Shown in pieces: positions 1 to 7,595 of a stretch of DNA of 48,462 bases. The first letter of the stretch is position 1. Each line of letters begins with the position of its first letter. Made by a program: the position numbers and the translations under genes. The stretch is from Nitrospirota bacterium (GTDB taxonomy: Bacteria > Nitrospirota > JACRHJ01). The DNA lies in the NCBI GenBank assembly GCA_016212105.1, contig JACRHJ010000001.1, forward strand, positions 1-48,462, in the 5' to 3' direction. A model generated the notes under the pieces. That model ran no database searches. It was given only the letters and a program-made list of their open reading frames with translations, and was not told the DNA's origin.

Positions 1-190
1 CACAATTCTACAGGTACTGAGCGTGTCAGTATTGGACAAAAGTCCAATATTCCAACTACTTACGGATACCGACTACAAATATGAAATACCGCATGACACT
101 AACCAGTTGAATTTATTCAACTAAACAACCGGACACTTGTGAATTACGACGAAAAGGCAACAATACCGAAATCGTCATGCCAGACTATTT
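1..190. other. AT-rich non-coding edge with two inverted repeats
   Basis: No convincing gene is seen here. Two perfect small palindromes are visible: a 7-bp stem with a 4-nt loop at 31-48 (ATTGGAC/GTCCAAT) and an 8-bp stem at 105-122 (AGTTGAAT/ATTCAACT). Neither is followed by a T tract, so neither reads as a standard terminator. The base composition is far more AT-rich than the rest of the window and continues that of the RHS tip next to it. Confidence 0.5.
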
Positions 191-361
191 TTAGTAACCC
201 CTTTTGTACTTCTCTGCATAGTAAGCAGCTACTATAAATACACACAACATTAACACAAGTATAAGTAAAATCCAGTTAGGCACCTTTTGCTTTTCCTCTG
301 GTGTTAGAGGCCTATTAAAAAAGACCTTTAATCCCCTCACCACCTTATCCCTCATACTCAT
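191..361 (-). CDS. Small single-pass membrane protein, candidate immunity protein
   Basis: A 56-residue ORF lies directly downstream of the RHS toxin-tip gene on the same strand, with 15 bases between the RHS stop and this ATG. A GAGGGAG ribosome-binding site sits 6 bases before the chosen ATG (an in-frame ATG at 367 overlaps it). The product has a charged N-terminal half, a PNW turn at about residues 28-30, one hydrophobic segment (about 31-47) and a short basic tail ending EKYKRGY. I recognise no family. Its place after a polymorphic toxin C-terminus, the AT-rich composition it shares with that tip, and the membrane segment suggest an immunity protein against a membrane-acting toxin. That role is inferred from position only. 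Confidence 0.55.
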   Translation of the reverse strand: MSMRDKVVRGLKVFFNRPLTPEEKQKVPNWILLILVLMLCVFIVAAYYAEKYKRGY

Positions 362-376
362 AGTCATCTCCCTCGG

Positions 377-1237
377 TTAATATGAAAAATATAAGCCAAC
401 AGAATGGCTGTCATTGGGAATAGCTTTGTAATAGCTACCCGACGGAGCATCATAATTGTAGCCATTTTGCTCAAAAGCCCTTTCGAAGTTTGGGTCCCAG
501 AACCAGTCACTGATATCATTGCCGAGATCATTCCAAAAATCCGCTGCGTAAAAAGCATCGGCATAACCAGTATCATACCAGTACGTACCAATACCATAAC
601 CCATACCAAAGCTTGCCGTTCCTGCACCAATTACTCCTGCTGCAGTAACAGTACCCCCTGCTACAATGGTTTCAGAAACAGAATAGAACGCAGTTCCAAA
701 TCCTGTTACGTCTGAAGCCATGCCTATATATGCTGCAGTGTCCCCCTTGAATGCTGTTGTTGAAAATGACACTTTGTCCGCAAACAGTCCTAAAGTTGCA
801 ACTGCCGCAGATTTAGGATTTGTCACGGCGGCGGCCTCTGCCAAGAACGCAAATATACCTATGGTCGATGTTCCTCGCGAGATATGTGTCGCAATGTTAT
901 CACCCTCATTTAATCCCATCGGGTCGTAACGCCCAACTGGTCCATTGTATAAATATACATACAGGTTCAACCCGCCGTCCTCCCCCATCGGGTCCCTGTT
1001 AATCCACCTGCCGAGGCTCGGCGAGTAGAACCTGTACCCGAAGTAGTACAGCCCGAAGCCCGCGTAGTACCGCTTCGTCGAGAACATGTACGGCTGGTCG
1101 AAGCCGGACGTTACCGTCTGCGCGACGACGTTGCCGTAGGGGTCGTAGGAATAGGACGCCACCACAATCTGCGCGGAATCAATAACGGCCGAGACGTTGC
1201 CCTTGCCGTCGTAGAGATACGAGTACTTCTTCCACAA
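377..1237 (-). CDS. RHS-repeat core C-terminus with variable toxin tip, 5'-truncated or orphan module
   Basis: The first ~109 residues are the end of an RHS/YD-repeat core: YDGKGNV and YDPYGNV repeats, the YYFGYRFYSPSLGRWINRDP signature, and the PxxxxDPxGL self-cleavage motif (PVGRYDPMGL, residues 100-109). The remaining ~177 residues form a variable tip with small-residue-rich, possibly membrane-inserting stretches and no recognisable enzyme motif. The DNA turns from GC-rich in the core to AT-rich in the tip near 960, as is usual for exchangeable rhs toxin ends. The thousand or more residues that normally precede this are absent. The open frame reaches back only to the stop codon of the HyfB-like gene (1304-1306), and RHS similarity begins about 20 bases after that stop. 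A TTG at 1237 preceded by AAGGAAGG could start translation. Orphan RHS module and gene remnant both remain possible. Confidence 0.75.
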   Translation of the reverse strand: MWKKYSYLYDGKGNVSAVIDSAQIVVASYSYDPYGNVVAQTVTSGFDQPYMFSTKRYYAGFGLYYFGYRFYSPSLGRWINRDPMGEDGGLNLYVYLYNGPVGRYDPMGLNEGDNIATHISRGTSTIGIFAFLAEAAAVTNPKSAAVATLGLFADKVSFSTTAFKGDTAAYIGMASDVTGFGTAFYSVSETIVAGGTVTAAGVIGAGTASFGMGYGIGTYWYDTGYADAFYAADFWNDLGNDISDWFWDPNFERAFEQNGYNYDAPSGSYYKAIPNDSHSVGLYFSY

Positions 1238-1303
1238 CGAGCCTTCCTTGCGGTTAAGCTCCAGCAGGCCGCCTATGCCCCCGCCCGCTTGCCGACGCCC
1301 ACC

Positions 1304-3313
1304 TCACTCCATCGTCAACACCATAAGTACCACCAGCGTGAACAGCGTGTAGAATATGTATATGTTCAACTGGCCGTGCTGGAGCCTGCGCACCGGCGCG
1401 GACTTGACGTAGAGGTAATCCAGAAACGGGATGTACAGCCGTTCGAGCACCGTCTCCGGGACGTGGCTTGAGAAGCTTGACGCATCCGGGAACGCGCCCT
1501 CGACCACCGGCCTGTGCGTCTCCGGCCGGAGAAAGCCGCGGAAGGCCCTGACAAGCATCTCCGCGAAGGAGGACGCGGTATACTGCATGCGCGGGGCGGG
1601 CCGCGCGTACCCGCAGCCCCAGGTGCGCGATACCGCATGCGGGAGGCCGGCCGTCCGGCGTGAAAGGGTATACGCGACGACTCCAACCAGCAGCGCAAGG
1701 CCGACGCCGAGCACCGACACCCAGACAAGCGGCGCAAGCTCCCCTACCCGCGCGCCACCGGCGGCGGGAAGCGGGTTCCAGGACGATACCGCGTTGTCCA
1801 GCGCGGACGAGAAAAGCCAGGGCGCAAACCCTATCAGTATACAGACGCCCGCGAGCACGCCCATAGGCGCGAGCATCGCGCGCGGCGACTCGTGCGCCGG
1901 TGTGTGTTCCGGCGAGCGCGGCGTGCCGAGGAACACCACGCCGTATACCTTTACGAAGCATGCGACCGCGAGTCCGCCGACGAGCGCGAGGGCCGGGGCC
2001 GCGAGCGCGGGCGTCACCCCGGCTATGTCGTTCGACGAGCCGATTGCGCTGAAGAAGCCGAGGTATACGAGCAGCTCGCTCACGAAACCGTTGAGCGGCG
2101 GCAGGCCGCAGATGGCTGCCGCGCCGACGAGGAAGGCCGCTGAAGACCACGGCATCCGCCGCATTACCCCGCCCATCAGGTCTATCTCCCGCGTCCCGCT
2201 TGCGTGTATAACGGAACCCGCGCCGAGGAACAGCAGCGCCTTGAAGACGGCGTGGTTGACGACGTGGAGCAGCGCGCCGGCCATGCCGAGCGCCATCATC
2301 GCCGTGTTGCCCGCCGACTGGCCGACCAGCGCAACGCCGATGCCCATGAGGATGATGCCGATGTTCTCTATGCTGTGGTATGCGAGGAGCCGCTTCAGGT
2401 CGTGCTGTCCGATGGCGAATGCCACGCCGATGACCCCGGATACCGCGCCCAGCGCAAGCACCACGCAGCCCCACCAGACCGGCACGTCCGAATAGAACGA
2501 GAGCACACGCATCAGGCCGTAGATGCCGGTCTTCAGGACGACGCCGGAGAGTATCGCGGATATGTGGCTCGGCGCGTTCGCGTGCGCGGACGGCAGCCAG
2601 ACGTGGAGCGGCATCATGCCCGCCTTCAGCCCGAAGCCGAACAGCGCGACGGCGAAGATGCCTGCCGCGAGCGCGGTGTCCGCCGGGAGCGAGCCGGCGG
2701 CAGGGAACGCGTATGTCCCGCCCGGCCCGCCAAGGAGCGAGAACAGGGCGAACAGCGCGAGCGTGCCGAAGTGGGCGGTGATGAGGTACAATGTCCCGGC
2801 CTCGCGCACTTCCGGCTTGTCGTCCTCGGTTACGAGCGTGAAGTACGCCGAGAGCGCCATTATCTCCCATGCGAGGAGGAACAGGATGCCGTCCCGCGCC
2901 ATGACTACGGTACACAGCGAGGCCGACAGAAGTCCGGTGAAGACGGTCAGCCTGCGTATGGTGCGCGGGTGCCGGGCTGCCGGCCAGTACGACACGGAAT
3001 AGACGGCGGCGCAGCCGGTCACGGTGAACATCGCAACGAGGAAGACGGCGGAGAGCGGGTCTACTCCGGCGGCCGCCGGGCCGAAGGGAAGCCCCCAGTC
3101 GATGGTTAGCGTCTGGTCCACTGGGGTGTAGAGCGCGAGGAGCGAGCCGGCGACGCCGGCGATGGAGCCTGCCGCCATGAGAAAGGCGGCGAGCTTCTGG
3201 AATCCGGCAAGGCCGCGGCGCGCCGCCAGCATGGGGAGGCCGGATGCGGCCTGTACAGCGACCGCGAAAAACAGGAGGGCGACTGCGTTTGGTGCCTCTC
3301 CTGGAACATACAT
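1304..3313 (-). CDS. hyfB: Proton-channel subunit of HyfB/HycC (NuoL/MrpA) type
   Basis: This is a 669-residue polytopic membrane protein of the proton-conducting transporter family that includes NuoL/NuoM and hydrogenase-4 component B. Diagnostic segments include the helix with WEIMALSAY, the lysine helix GFGLKAGMMPLHVWLPSAH, SHISAILSGVVLKTGIYG, the HDLKRLLAYHSIENIGII region and HVVNHAVFKALLFLGAGSV. The C-terminal extension (QLNIYIFYTLFTLVVLMVL) is typical of HyfB/HycC proteins. In a group-4 hydrogenase or related complex it would couple membrane electron transfer to proton or sodium movement. It follows the HTH-EIIA gene by 4 bases. The companion genes expected after it (hyfC, E, F, G, I type) are missing, and RHS sequence begins within about 20 bases of the stop. 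The protein itself appears complete. The hyf assignment over nuoL rests on length and context. Confidence 0.8.
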   Translation of the reverse strand: MYVPGEAPNAVALLFFAVAVQAASGLPMLAARRGLAGFQKLAAFLMAAGSIAGVAGSLLALYTPVDQTLTIDWGLPFGPAAAGVDPLSAVFLVAMFTVTGCAAVYSVSYWPAARHPRTIRRLTVFTGLLSASLCTVVMARDGILFLLAWEIMALSAYFTLVTEDDKPEVREAGTLYLITAHFGTLALFALFSLLGGPGGTYAFPAAGSLPADTALAAGIFAVALFGFGLKAGMMPLHVWLPSAHANAPSHISAILSGVVLKTGIYGLMRVLSFYSDVPVWWGCVVLALGAVSGVIGVAFAIGQHDLKRLLAYHSIENIGIILMGIGVALVGQSAGNTAMMALGMAGALLHVVNHAVFKALLFLGAGSVIHASGTREIDLMGGVMRRMPWSSAAFLVGAAAICGLPPLNGFVSELLVYLGFFSAIGSSNDIAGVTPALAAPALALVGGLAVACFVKVYGVVFLGTPRSPEHTPAHESPRAMLAPMGVLAGVCILIGFAPWLFSSALDNAVSSWNPLPAAGGARVGELAPLVWVSVLGVGLALLVGVVAYTLSRRTAGLPHAVSRTWGCGYARPAPRMQYTASSFAEMLVRAFRGFLRPETHRPVVEGAFPDASSFSSHVPETVLERLYIPFLDYLYVKSAPVRRLQHGQLNIYIFYTLFTLVVLMVLTME

Positions 3314-3317
3314 GACG

Positions 3318-3992
3318 CTACCTCCCTATCTCTTTTTCGACCTTCGCGGCGGCGGATATTATGCCGCCGGGGTCGCATACGAGTTTCAGCGACGACTTGA
3401 AGCCCTCGTCGCTGAGCGCGTACGCCAGCTTGGAGAGCAGGTGAAGGTGCACCTTTACCGTGGAGCTGGTAAGCAGGAAGAGTATCCGTACAGGCAGGCC
3501 GTCGAGCGCGCCGAAGTCGACCGGCCTCCTGAGGAAGCAGAGCATGATCGAGGACGGCAGCCTGTCGAGGAGTATCGGGTTTCTGACGTGGGGGATGGCG
3601 ACGCCGTCACCTATGGCGGTGGTGCCGAGCGCCTCGCGTGCGAGGAGCACCTGGAGCAGGAACTCCGGGTCCACCTGCGGAGGCAGCTTGATGAGGCCGA
3701 TGACGTTCTTCAGCACCGTGAGCTTGTCCTCGCCGGGGACGTTGCAATGGATGCCGCCCGCGCCGAGCGCCTCGGCCAGCGTCGGGAAGTATACGTCCGG
3801 CTCCGCCTCCGAGAACAGCTCGGGCGGCACCTTTATGCCGTGCTCCGTCGCCCACTCGAACAGGTCCATGCGGTTTATCTGGTAGTTGCCGTTCACCAGC
3901 GTCGCCGGGAGACCGTCCTTCCTGACCCAGCCCAGCACCGTCTTCTCTTCGACGCCGAGAAGCCCGGCGACGTCGCCAGCCTTAACCATCAT
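3318..3992 (-). CDS. HTH-EIIA(PTS fructose-type) fusion regulator
   Basis: The 224-residue product has an excisionase/MerR-like DNA-binding domain at residues 1-55 (VKAGDVAGLLGVEEKTVLGWVRKDGLPA) followed by a PTS EIIA type-2 (fructose/nitrogen, PtsN-like) domain at about 70-220. The phosphoacceptor histidine is in GDGVAIPH (His135). A protein with this layout would probably read the phosphorylation state of a PTS relay and bind DNA or a partner, rather than move sugar. AGGAG lies 8 bases before the first of two tandem ATGs. It overlaps nothing upstream and is 4 bases from the HyfB-like gene, so the two are probably one transcript. Confidence 0.8.
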   Translation of the reverse strand: MMVKAGDVAGLLGVEEKTVLGWVRKDGLPATLVNGNYQINRMDLFEWATEHGIKVPPELFSEAEPDVYFPTLAEALGAGGIHCNVPGEDKLTVLKNVIGLIKLPPQVDPEFLLQVLLAREALGTTAIGDGVAIPHVRNPILLDRLPSSIMLCFLRRPVDFGALDGLPVRILFLLTSSTVKVHLHLLSKLAYALSDEGFKSSLKLVCDPGGIISAAAKVEKEIGR

Positions 3993-4171
3993 GGACTATA
4001 CTCCTGACAAAGAACCGGGCGGCGTACCGCCCCGGATGAAAAGAACCGCCGGATGCGACATAAACCCTTATCAATATACAATATTCCGCAAGTTTATGTC
4101 AAGGGTCTTTAACCGGCGGGGCCGCCCGTGCCCGGCACATGCGCAATCTTGAACAAGGCGGGTTTTTCCTC

Positions 4172-4198
4172 TTGACAAATGCCGCGCCCCGGTATAAC
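4172..4198 (+). promoter_or_regulatory. Probable sigma-70 promoter of tRNA-Ala
   Basis: TTGACA (4172-4177) and TATAAC (4193-4198) are separated by 15 bases, about 22 bases before the tRNA 5' end. The spacer is short, but both hexamers are good. Confidence 0.6.
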
Positions 4199-4220
4199 AT
4201 TACAGCCTGTTTTTACCCAT

Positions 4221-4296
4221 GGGGCTGTAGCGCAGCTGGGAGCGCGCCTGACTGGCAGTCAGGAGGTCAGGGGTTCGATCCCCCTCAGCTCCACCA
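4221..4296 (+). tRNA. tRNA-Ala (anticodon GGC)
   Basis: A complete 76-nt cloverleaf: acceptor GGGGCTG pairs with CAGCTCC, D-stem GCGC, anticodon arm CCTGA-CTGGCAG-TCAGG giving anticodon GGC, T-arm AGGGG-TTCGATC-CCCCT, discriminator A and an encoded CCA end. Confidence 0.97.
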
Positions 4297-4304
4297 AGAA
4301 TTAC

Positions 4305-4341
4305 AAGGGCTTGCGGTTCATACCGCGGGCCCTTTTTAATT
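4305..4341 (+). terminator. Rho-independent terminator after tRNA-Ala
   Basis: The stem AAGGGC..GCGGT pairs with ACCGC..GCCCTT around a short loop and is followed by TTTTTAATTT. It sits 8 bases downstream of the tRNA and isolates nifA from it. Confidence 0.85.
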
Positions 4342-4534
4342 TAGCGTAACGTAGACGTAAACGCGCCCTTCCTCTTTGTCACGCACACTGTTCAATAATT
4401 AGGCATTCACCCTGTTCATGCGGTAATGTTGTTCATGCCAATGCCTCGAACGCAGGCACGTCCCGCCCACATCCGCCACACATAACTCTGCCTTGTCAAT
4501 ATGTTACATGCGAGAGCAAAAGAATTGACGGTTC

Positions 4535-4549
4535 TGGCACGATTCTTGT
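4535..4549 (+). promoter_or_regulatory. Sigma-54 (-24/-12) promoter of nifA
   Basis: TGGCAC-N5-TTGT fits the sigma-54 consensus TGGCAC-N5-TTGC. Placing GG at -25/-24 predicts a transcription start at about 4561, only two bases before the nifA ATG at 4563. I found no correctly spaced TGT-N10-ACA activator site upstream. The core closely resembles that of the nifB promoter (both continue AATACA after TTGT). Confidence 0.75.
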
Positions 4550-4562
4550 AATACATGGTGGC

Positions 4563-6113
4563 ATGACTATTGAAACCGACAGAAAGATTCTCGAACTGAC
4601 CACGCTGTACGAGGTGGCGAAGCTCGCGTCCTCCTCGCTCGACCTGGATACCACGCTGGGCTCGATACTCCACACCCTTTCGGTGTTCCTGGAGATGGGG
4701 CGCGGGACGCTGACGCTCCTCGACCCGGCGACCGGCGTGTTACAGGTGCGGGCGTCTTACGGCCTCACGGCGGGCGAGATGAGGCGCGGGACGTACAAGG
4801 TCGGCGAGGGAGTGACCGGCAAGGTCTTCGAGACCGGCAGGCCGTTCATCGTCCCGGACGTGAAGTCGGAGCCGCTCTTCCTGAACCGCACAGGCTCGCG
4901 CGGCGACATAAAGAAGGAGAACATCTCGTTCATCGGCGTACCGGTAAAGGTGAACAACCGTGTCATCGGCGTGTTGTCCGTGGACAGGCTGTTCTCGCTT
5001 AACGTCAACTACGAGGAGGACGTGCGGCTCCTGAACGTCGTCGCCTCGATAATCGGCCAGACGGTGATGCTCCACAGGATGATAAAGGCCGAGAAGGACA
5101 AGCTGGTGCGGGAGAACAGCCGGCTCAAGGACGAGCTGGGACGACGGTACTCGCTCCCCAACATCATAGGAAGCACCGACGTAATGCAGGAGGTATTCCG
5201 CACCGTCGGGGTCGTGAGCGGGAGCCAGTCCACCGCGCTGATAAGGGGCGAGAGCGGCACCGGCAAGGAGCTTGTAGCCAAGGCGATACACTACATGGGT
5301 AAACGGAGCAAAGGCCCGTTCATAAAGTTCAACTGCGCGGCAATACCGGAGGGGCTCCTGGAGTCCGAGCTTTTCGGCCACGAGAAGGGCGCGTTCACCG
5401 GGGCGGTCGCGGCCAAGAAGGGCCGCTTCGAAATGGCGCAGGGCGGGACGATATTCCTGGACGAGATAGGCGACCTCCCGCTCTCGCTCCAGCCCAAGAT
5501 GCTGCGCGTCCTGCAGGAGCACGAGTTCGAGCGGGTCGGCGGCGAGAGGACGATGAAGGTGGACATCCGGGTAATCGCTGCGACGAGCCGCGACCTGGAG
5601 ACGCTGATGTCGGCGGGCCAGTTCCGCGAGGACCTCTACTACAGGCTCAACGTCGTGCCGATATTCATCCCGCCGCTCCGGGACCGGGCCGGTGACATAC
5701 CGGAGCTTGTAGACCACTTCGCCCGGAAGGTCGGCAGCCGCACGGACAGGAAGGTCAGGCTGACGCAGGACGCGGTGGTCGCGCTCGCGCGCTACCCCTG
5801 GCCGGGGAACGTCCGCGAGCTGGAGAACGTCGTCGAACGCACGATCGTCATGTCGGGCAAGGACGTGATAGACGTGACCGACCTGAAGCTCGTCCCGGTA
5901 CAGTCAGGCGCGGCCGCCGGCAACCCGCGGCCAGCAGGCACGGAGGGGCTCCCCCAGGCGGTGCAGGAGGTCGAGCTTCGTTCGCTGAAGGACGCGCTCA
6001 GCCGCACGGGATGGAGACAGGCCGCCGCCGCCCGGCTCCTCGGGATAACGCCACGGCAGATCGGCTACCGGATAATCAAGTACGGGCTCACGCCGCCATC
6101 CGAAATGGCGTGA
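4563..6113 (+). CDS. nifA: NifA, sigma-54-dependent activator of nif genes
   Basis: The 516-residue protein has an N-terminal GAF domain (about 10-170), a coiled linker, a AAA+ domain (about 196-430) with Walker A GESGTGKE (229-236), the sigma-54-contacting GAFTGA loop (276-281) and Walker B TIFLDEIGD (296-304), and a Fis-type HTH at 483-508. Order and C-terminal sequence (GWRQAAAARLLGITPRQIGYR) are those of NifA. It would bind TGT-N10-ACA sites and remodel the sigma-54 holoenzyme at the nifH and nifB promoters. The inter-domain linker (430-475) has no cysteine, unlike oxygen-sensitive rhizobial NifA with its CxxxxC motif; the only Cys is in the AAA+ FNCAAIP. No nifL is present in the window. 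The ATG at 4563 has no good Shine-Dalgarno sequence and lies almost on the predicted transcription start, so the mRNA may be leaderless. Confidence 0.93.
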   Translation: MTIETDRKILELTTLYEVAKLASSSLDLDTTLGSILHTLSVFLEMGRGTLTLLDPATGVLQVRASYGLTAGEMRRGTYKVGEGVTGKVFETGRPFIVPDVKSEPLFLNRTGSRGDIKKENISFIGVPVKVNNRVIGVLSVDRLFSLNVNYEEDVRLLNVVASIIGQTVMLHRMIKAEKDKLVRENSRLKDELGRRYSLPNIIGSTDVMQEVFRTVGVVSGSQSTALIRGESGTGKELVAKAIHYMGKRSKGPFIKFNCAAIPEGLLESELFGHEKGAFTGAVAAKKGRFEMAQGGTIFLDEIGDLPLSLQPKMLRVLQEHEFERVGGERTMKVDIRVIAATSRDLETLMSAGQFREDLYYRLNVVPIFIPPLRDRAGDIPELVDHFARKVGSRTDRKVRLTQDAVVALARYPWPGNVRELENVVERTIVMSGKDVIDVTDLKLVPVQSGAAAGNPRPAGTEGLPQAVQEVELRSLKDALSRTGWRQAAAARLLGITPRQIGYRIIKYGLTPPSEMA

Positions 6114-6127
6114 CAGAAAGGCGGGAC

Positions 6128-6517
6128 ATGCCGGACGAAAACGCACTCATAACCGAGGACAGGGCGTACAAGCCGTCCTCTCCCGGGATGCCGGAGCGCC
6201 GGTTCTTAATCGAGACGGAGGGCTACCGCTGGGAGGTCATGGTCTGGCGGTACACCGTCCGGGAGACCGGCTCGGTGGTATTCCGCGCGGTCGCGGAGGG
6301 GGAGCACGCATCCTACGGCTTCACCGTGAACGAGGCGCTGAACGACCTGAAGGCTATCATGCTCCTGAGGCTCGCGGCAGGAGGCGGCAGGAAGAATACC
6401 GTATCGCTCGACGAGGTGCGGAGCTTCCTCGACCCGATGGACGCGGCGCGCGAGGACATCAAGCTCGCCGAGGCGCTGTCCCGGAAGCCGCTTATTGCGA
6501 GGGTGCTGGGGCTGTAG
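6128..6517 (+). CDS. Conserved-looking hypothetical protein downstream of nifA
   Basis: A 129-residue acidic, soluble protein begins 14 bases after the nifA stop, so it is probably co-transcribed with nifA. The ATG at 6128 is preferred over the longer open frame because that extension overlaps the end of nifA; AAAGGCGGGA precedes the ATG. The centre (FLIETEGYRWEVMVWRYT.., then a possible beta-strand run and a helical NEALNDLKAIMLLRL segment) suggests a small alpha/beta fold. I do not recognise a family. The 3' end overlaps the convergent antitoxin gene by 26 bases. A role in nif regulation is possible only from its position. Confidence 0.7.
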   Translation: MPDENALITEDRAYKPSSPGMPERRFLIETEGYRWEVMVWRYTVRETGSVVFRAVAEGEHASYGFTVNEALNDLKAIMLLRLAAGGGRKNTVSLDEVRSFLDPMDAAREDIKLAEALSRKPLIARVLGL

Positions 6518-7595
6518 ACAGCTCAACAGTTTTCTTGAGTTTGTTCATGTGGGTCCTGGGCAGGAGTTTCTCATGGTGCATCCTGCCGATAATTATGCCG
6601 GGCGCGAGCCCTAGCCTATCCGCAAAAGACTCCAGGTCTTTCGTGGACAGGTATGGTTTAATGGACAGCGCACTAAGCTCCCTGTACTCGCCTGCGGGAA
6701 TAAGGCGGTCCTCCGCAAAAGAATTTGCCTCGTGCTCCTTCTGTCCTTCTTTTTTAAAATCGTCAAGGAAGATTTCCCGTTTGGGGTGGAGAAGTATGTG
6801 TCCGAGTTCATGGAACAGGCTGAACCAGAAATTGTCGTCAGTCTTGTATCTCAGGCTCAACTGTATGACAGCTTTTTCCGGGTTCAGCCAGTATGCCGCA
6901 CCGTCCACGTAACTTTTAGGGAGATGGTGCACAATAACCAGCGCGACACCGCAGGATGCCAATATCCTGATAATTTCTGGCATGTAGATTTCAGGAGGCT
7001 TCGTCGAAAGCTTCCTGATGTCCGCTATAGCACTTTTCAATTTAAGAGCGTCAAAAGGTAACGTCTCAACCGCGGACGCCTCTATCTCCCCCTTTCTAAT
7101 CCAGGCCGCAAGTGAACCTGGCGAGGTTTCTTTAAAGGTGGACCGTTTAAATGCTACAGCCTTGTTATCCTCAAGCGCCTCGAAAGACGCCACTCCAAAG
7201 AAATTAAGCAGCTCGACAAGCTGTTCGGACTTGTCCTTGTAACGTTTCAGCCAGCCACGCCTGGCCATTTCTGGCAAAGGAAATTCAACCAGCCTGAATG
7301 CCTGCTTCCTGAGTTCAGCCATCTCGTGAAGGCGTGCCTTGTTGAACTGATAATCCCTGTCAAGGTTGACCCATATGTAGGCAGGGGTCCCCAGCACACG
7401 CTCCAGTTCAAGGGCGGTCGCCTCGGTTATGGACTTGGCCCCGTTGATTATCTGGTTGATCTTGGCCTTCGGGCGACCCATCCGCTCGGCAAGCTCGGCT
7501 TGGCTTAGCCCGATTGCGTCAATGGTCTCCTGGAGGAACTCCCCGGGATGCAATGCGGTGTCTGGCCAGACCCTGTTGTCGTAATTAGTTGCCAT
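6492..7595 (-). CDS. higA: HigA-type antitoxin fused to ImmA/IrrE metallopeptidase domain
   Basis: In this 367-residue protein residues 15-75 form a HigA/XRE helix-turn-helix (HPGEFLQETIDAIGLSQAELAERMGRPKAKINQII), and the C-terminal half carries an ImmA/IrrE-type zinc peptidase motif HELGHILLH followed by EHEANSFAEDRLIP. Antitoxins of this length combine operator binding with a peptidase-like domain. The gene starts 11 bases inside the end of the upstream toxin gene, a translational coupling typical of toxin-first higBA operons. The pair sits on the opposite strand between nifA-orf129 and nifH and is less GC-rich than its neighbours, which suggests later insertion. Whether the peptidase is active is not known. 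Confidence 0.85.
   Translation of the reverse strand: MATNYDNRVWPDTALHPGEFLQETIDAIGLSQAELAERMGRPKAKINQIINGAKSITEATALELERVLGTPAYIWVNLDRDYQFNKARLHEMAELRKQAFRLVEFPLPEMARRGWLKRYKDKSEQLVELLNFFGVASFEALEDNKAVAFKRSTFKETSPGSLAAWIRKGEIEASAVETLPFDALKLKSAIADIRKLSTKPPEIYMPEIIRILASCGVALVIVHHLPKSYVDGAAYWLNPEKAVIQLSLRYKTDDNFWFSLFHELGHILLHPKREIFLDDFKKEGQKEHEANSFAEDRLIPAGEYRELSALSIKPYLSTKDLESFADRLGLAPGIIIGRMHHEKLLPRTHMNKLKKTVELSTAPAPSQ

Noticed and set aside
1254-2915. Long Arg-rich open frame overlapping the HyfB-like gene in another frame
   Set aside because: GC-rich codon bias leaves long stop-free shadows. The translation is low-complexity Arg/Ala/Gly with no motif, while the HyfB frame has clear family motifs.
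4221-4296. tRNA-Ala as the integration site of a nif genomic island
   Set aside because: No integrase gene and no second copy of the tRNA 3' end was noticed in the window.
4494-4508. TGT...ACA upstream of nifA as a NifA activator site
   Set aside because: The spacing is 9 rather than 10 bases, and it lies only about 27 bases from the -24 element, too close for the usual upstream site.
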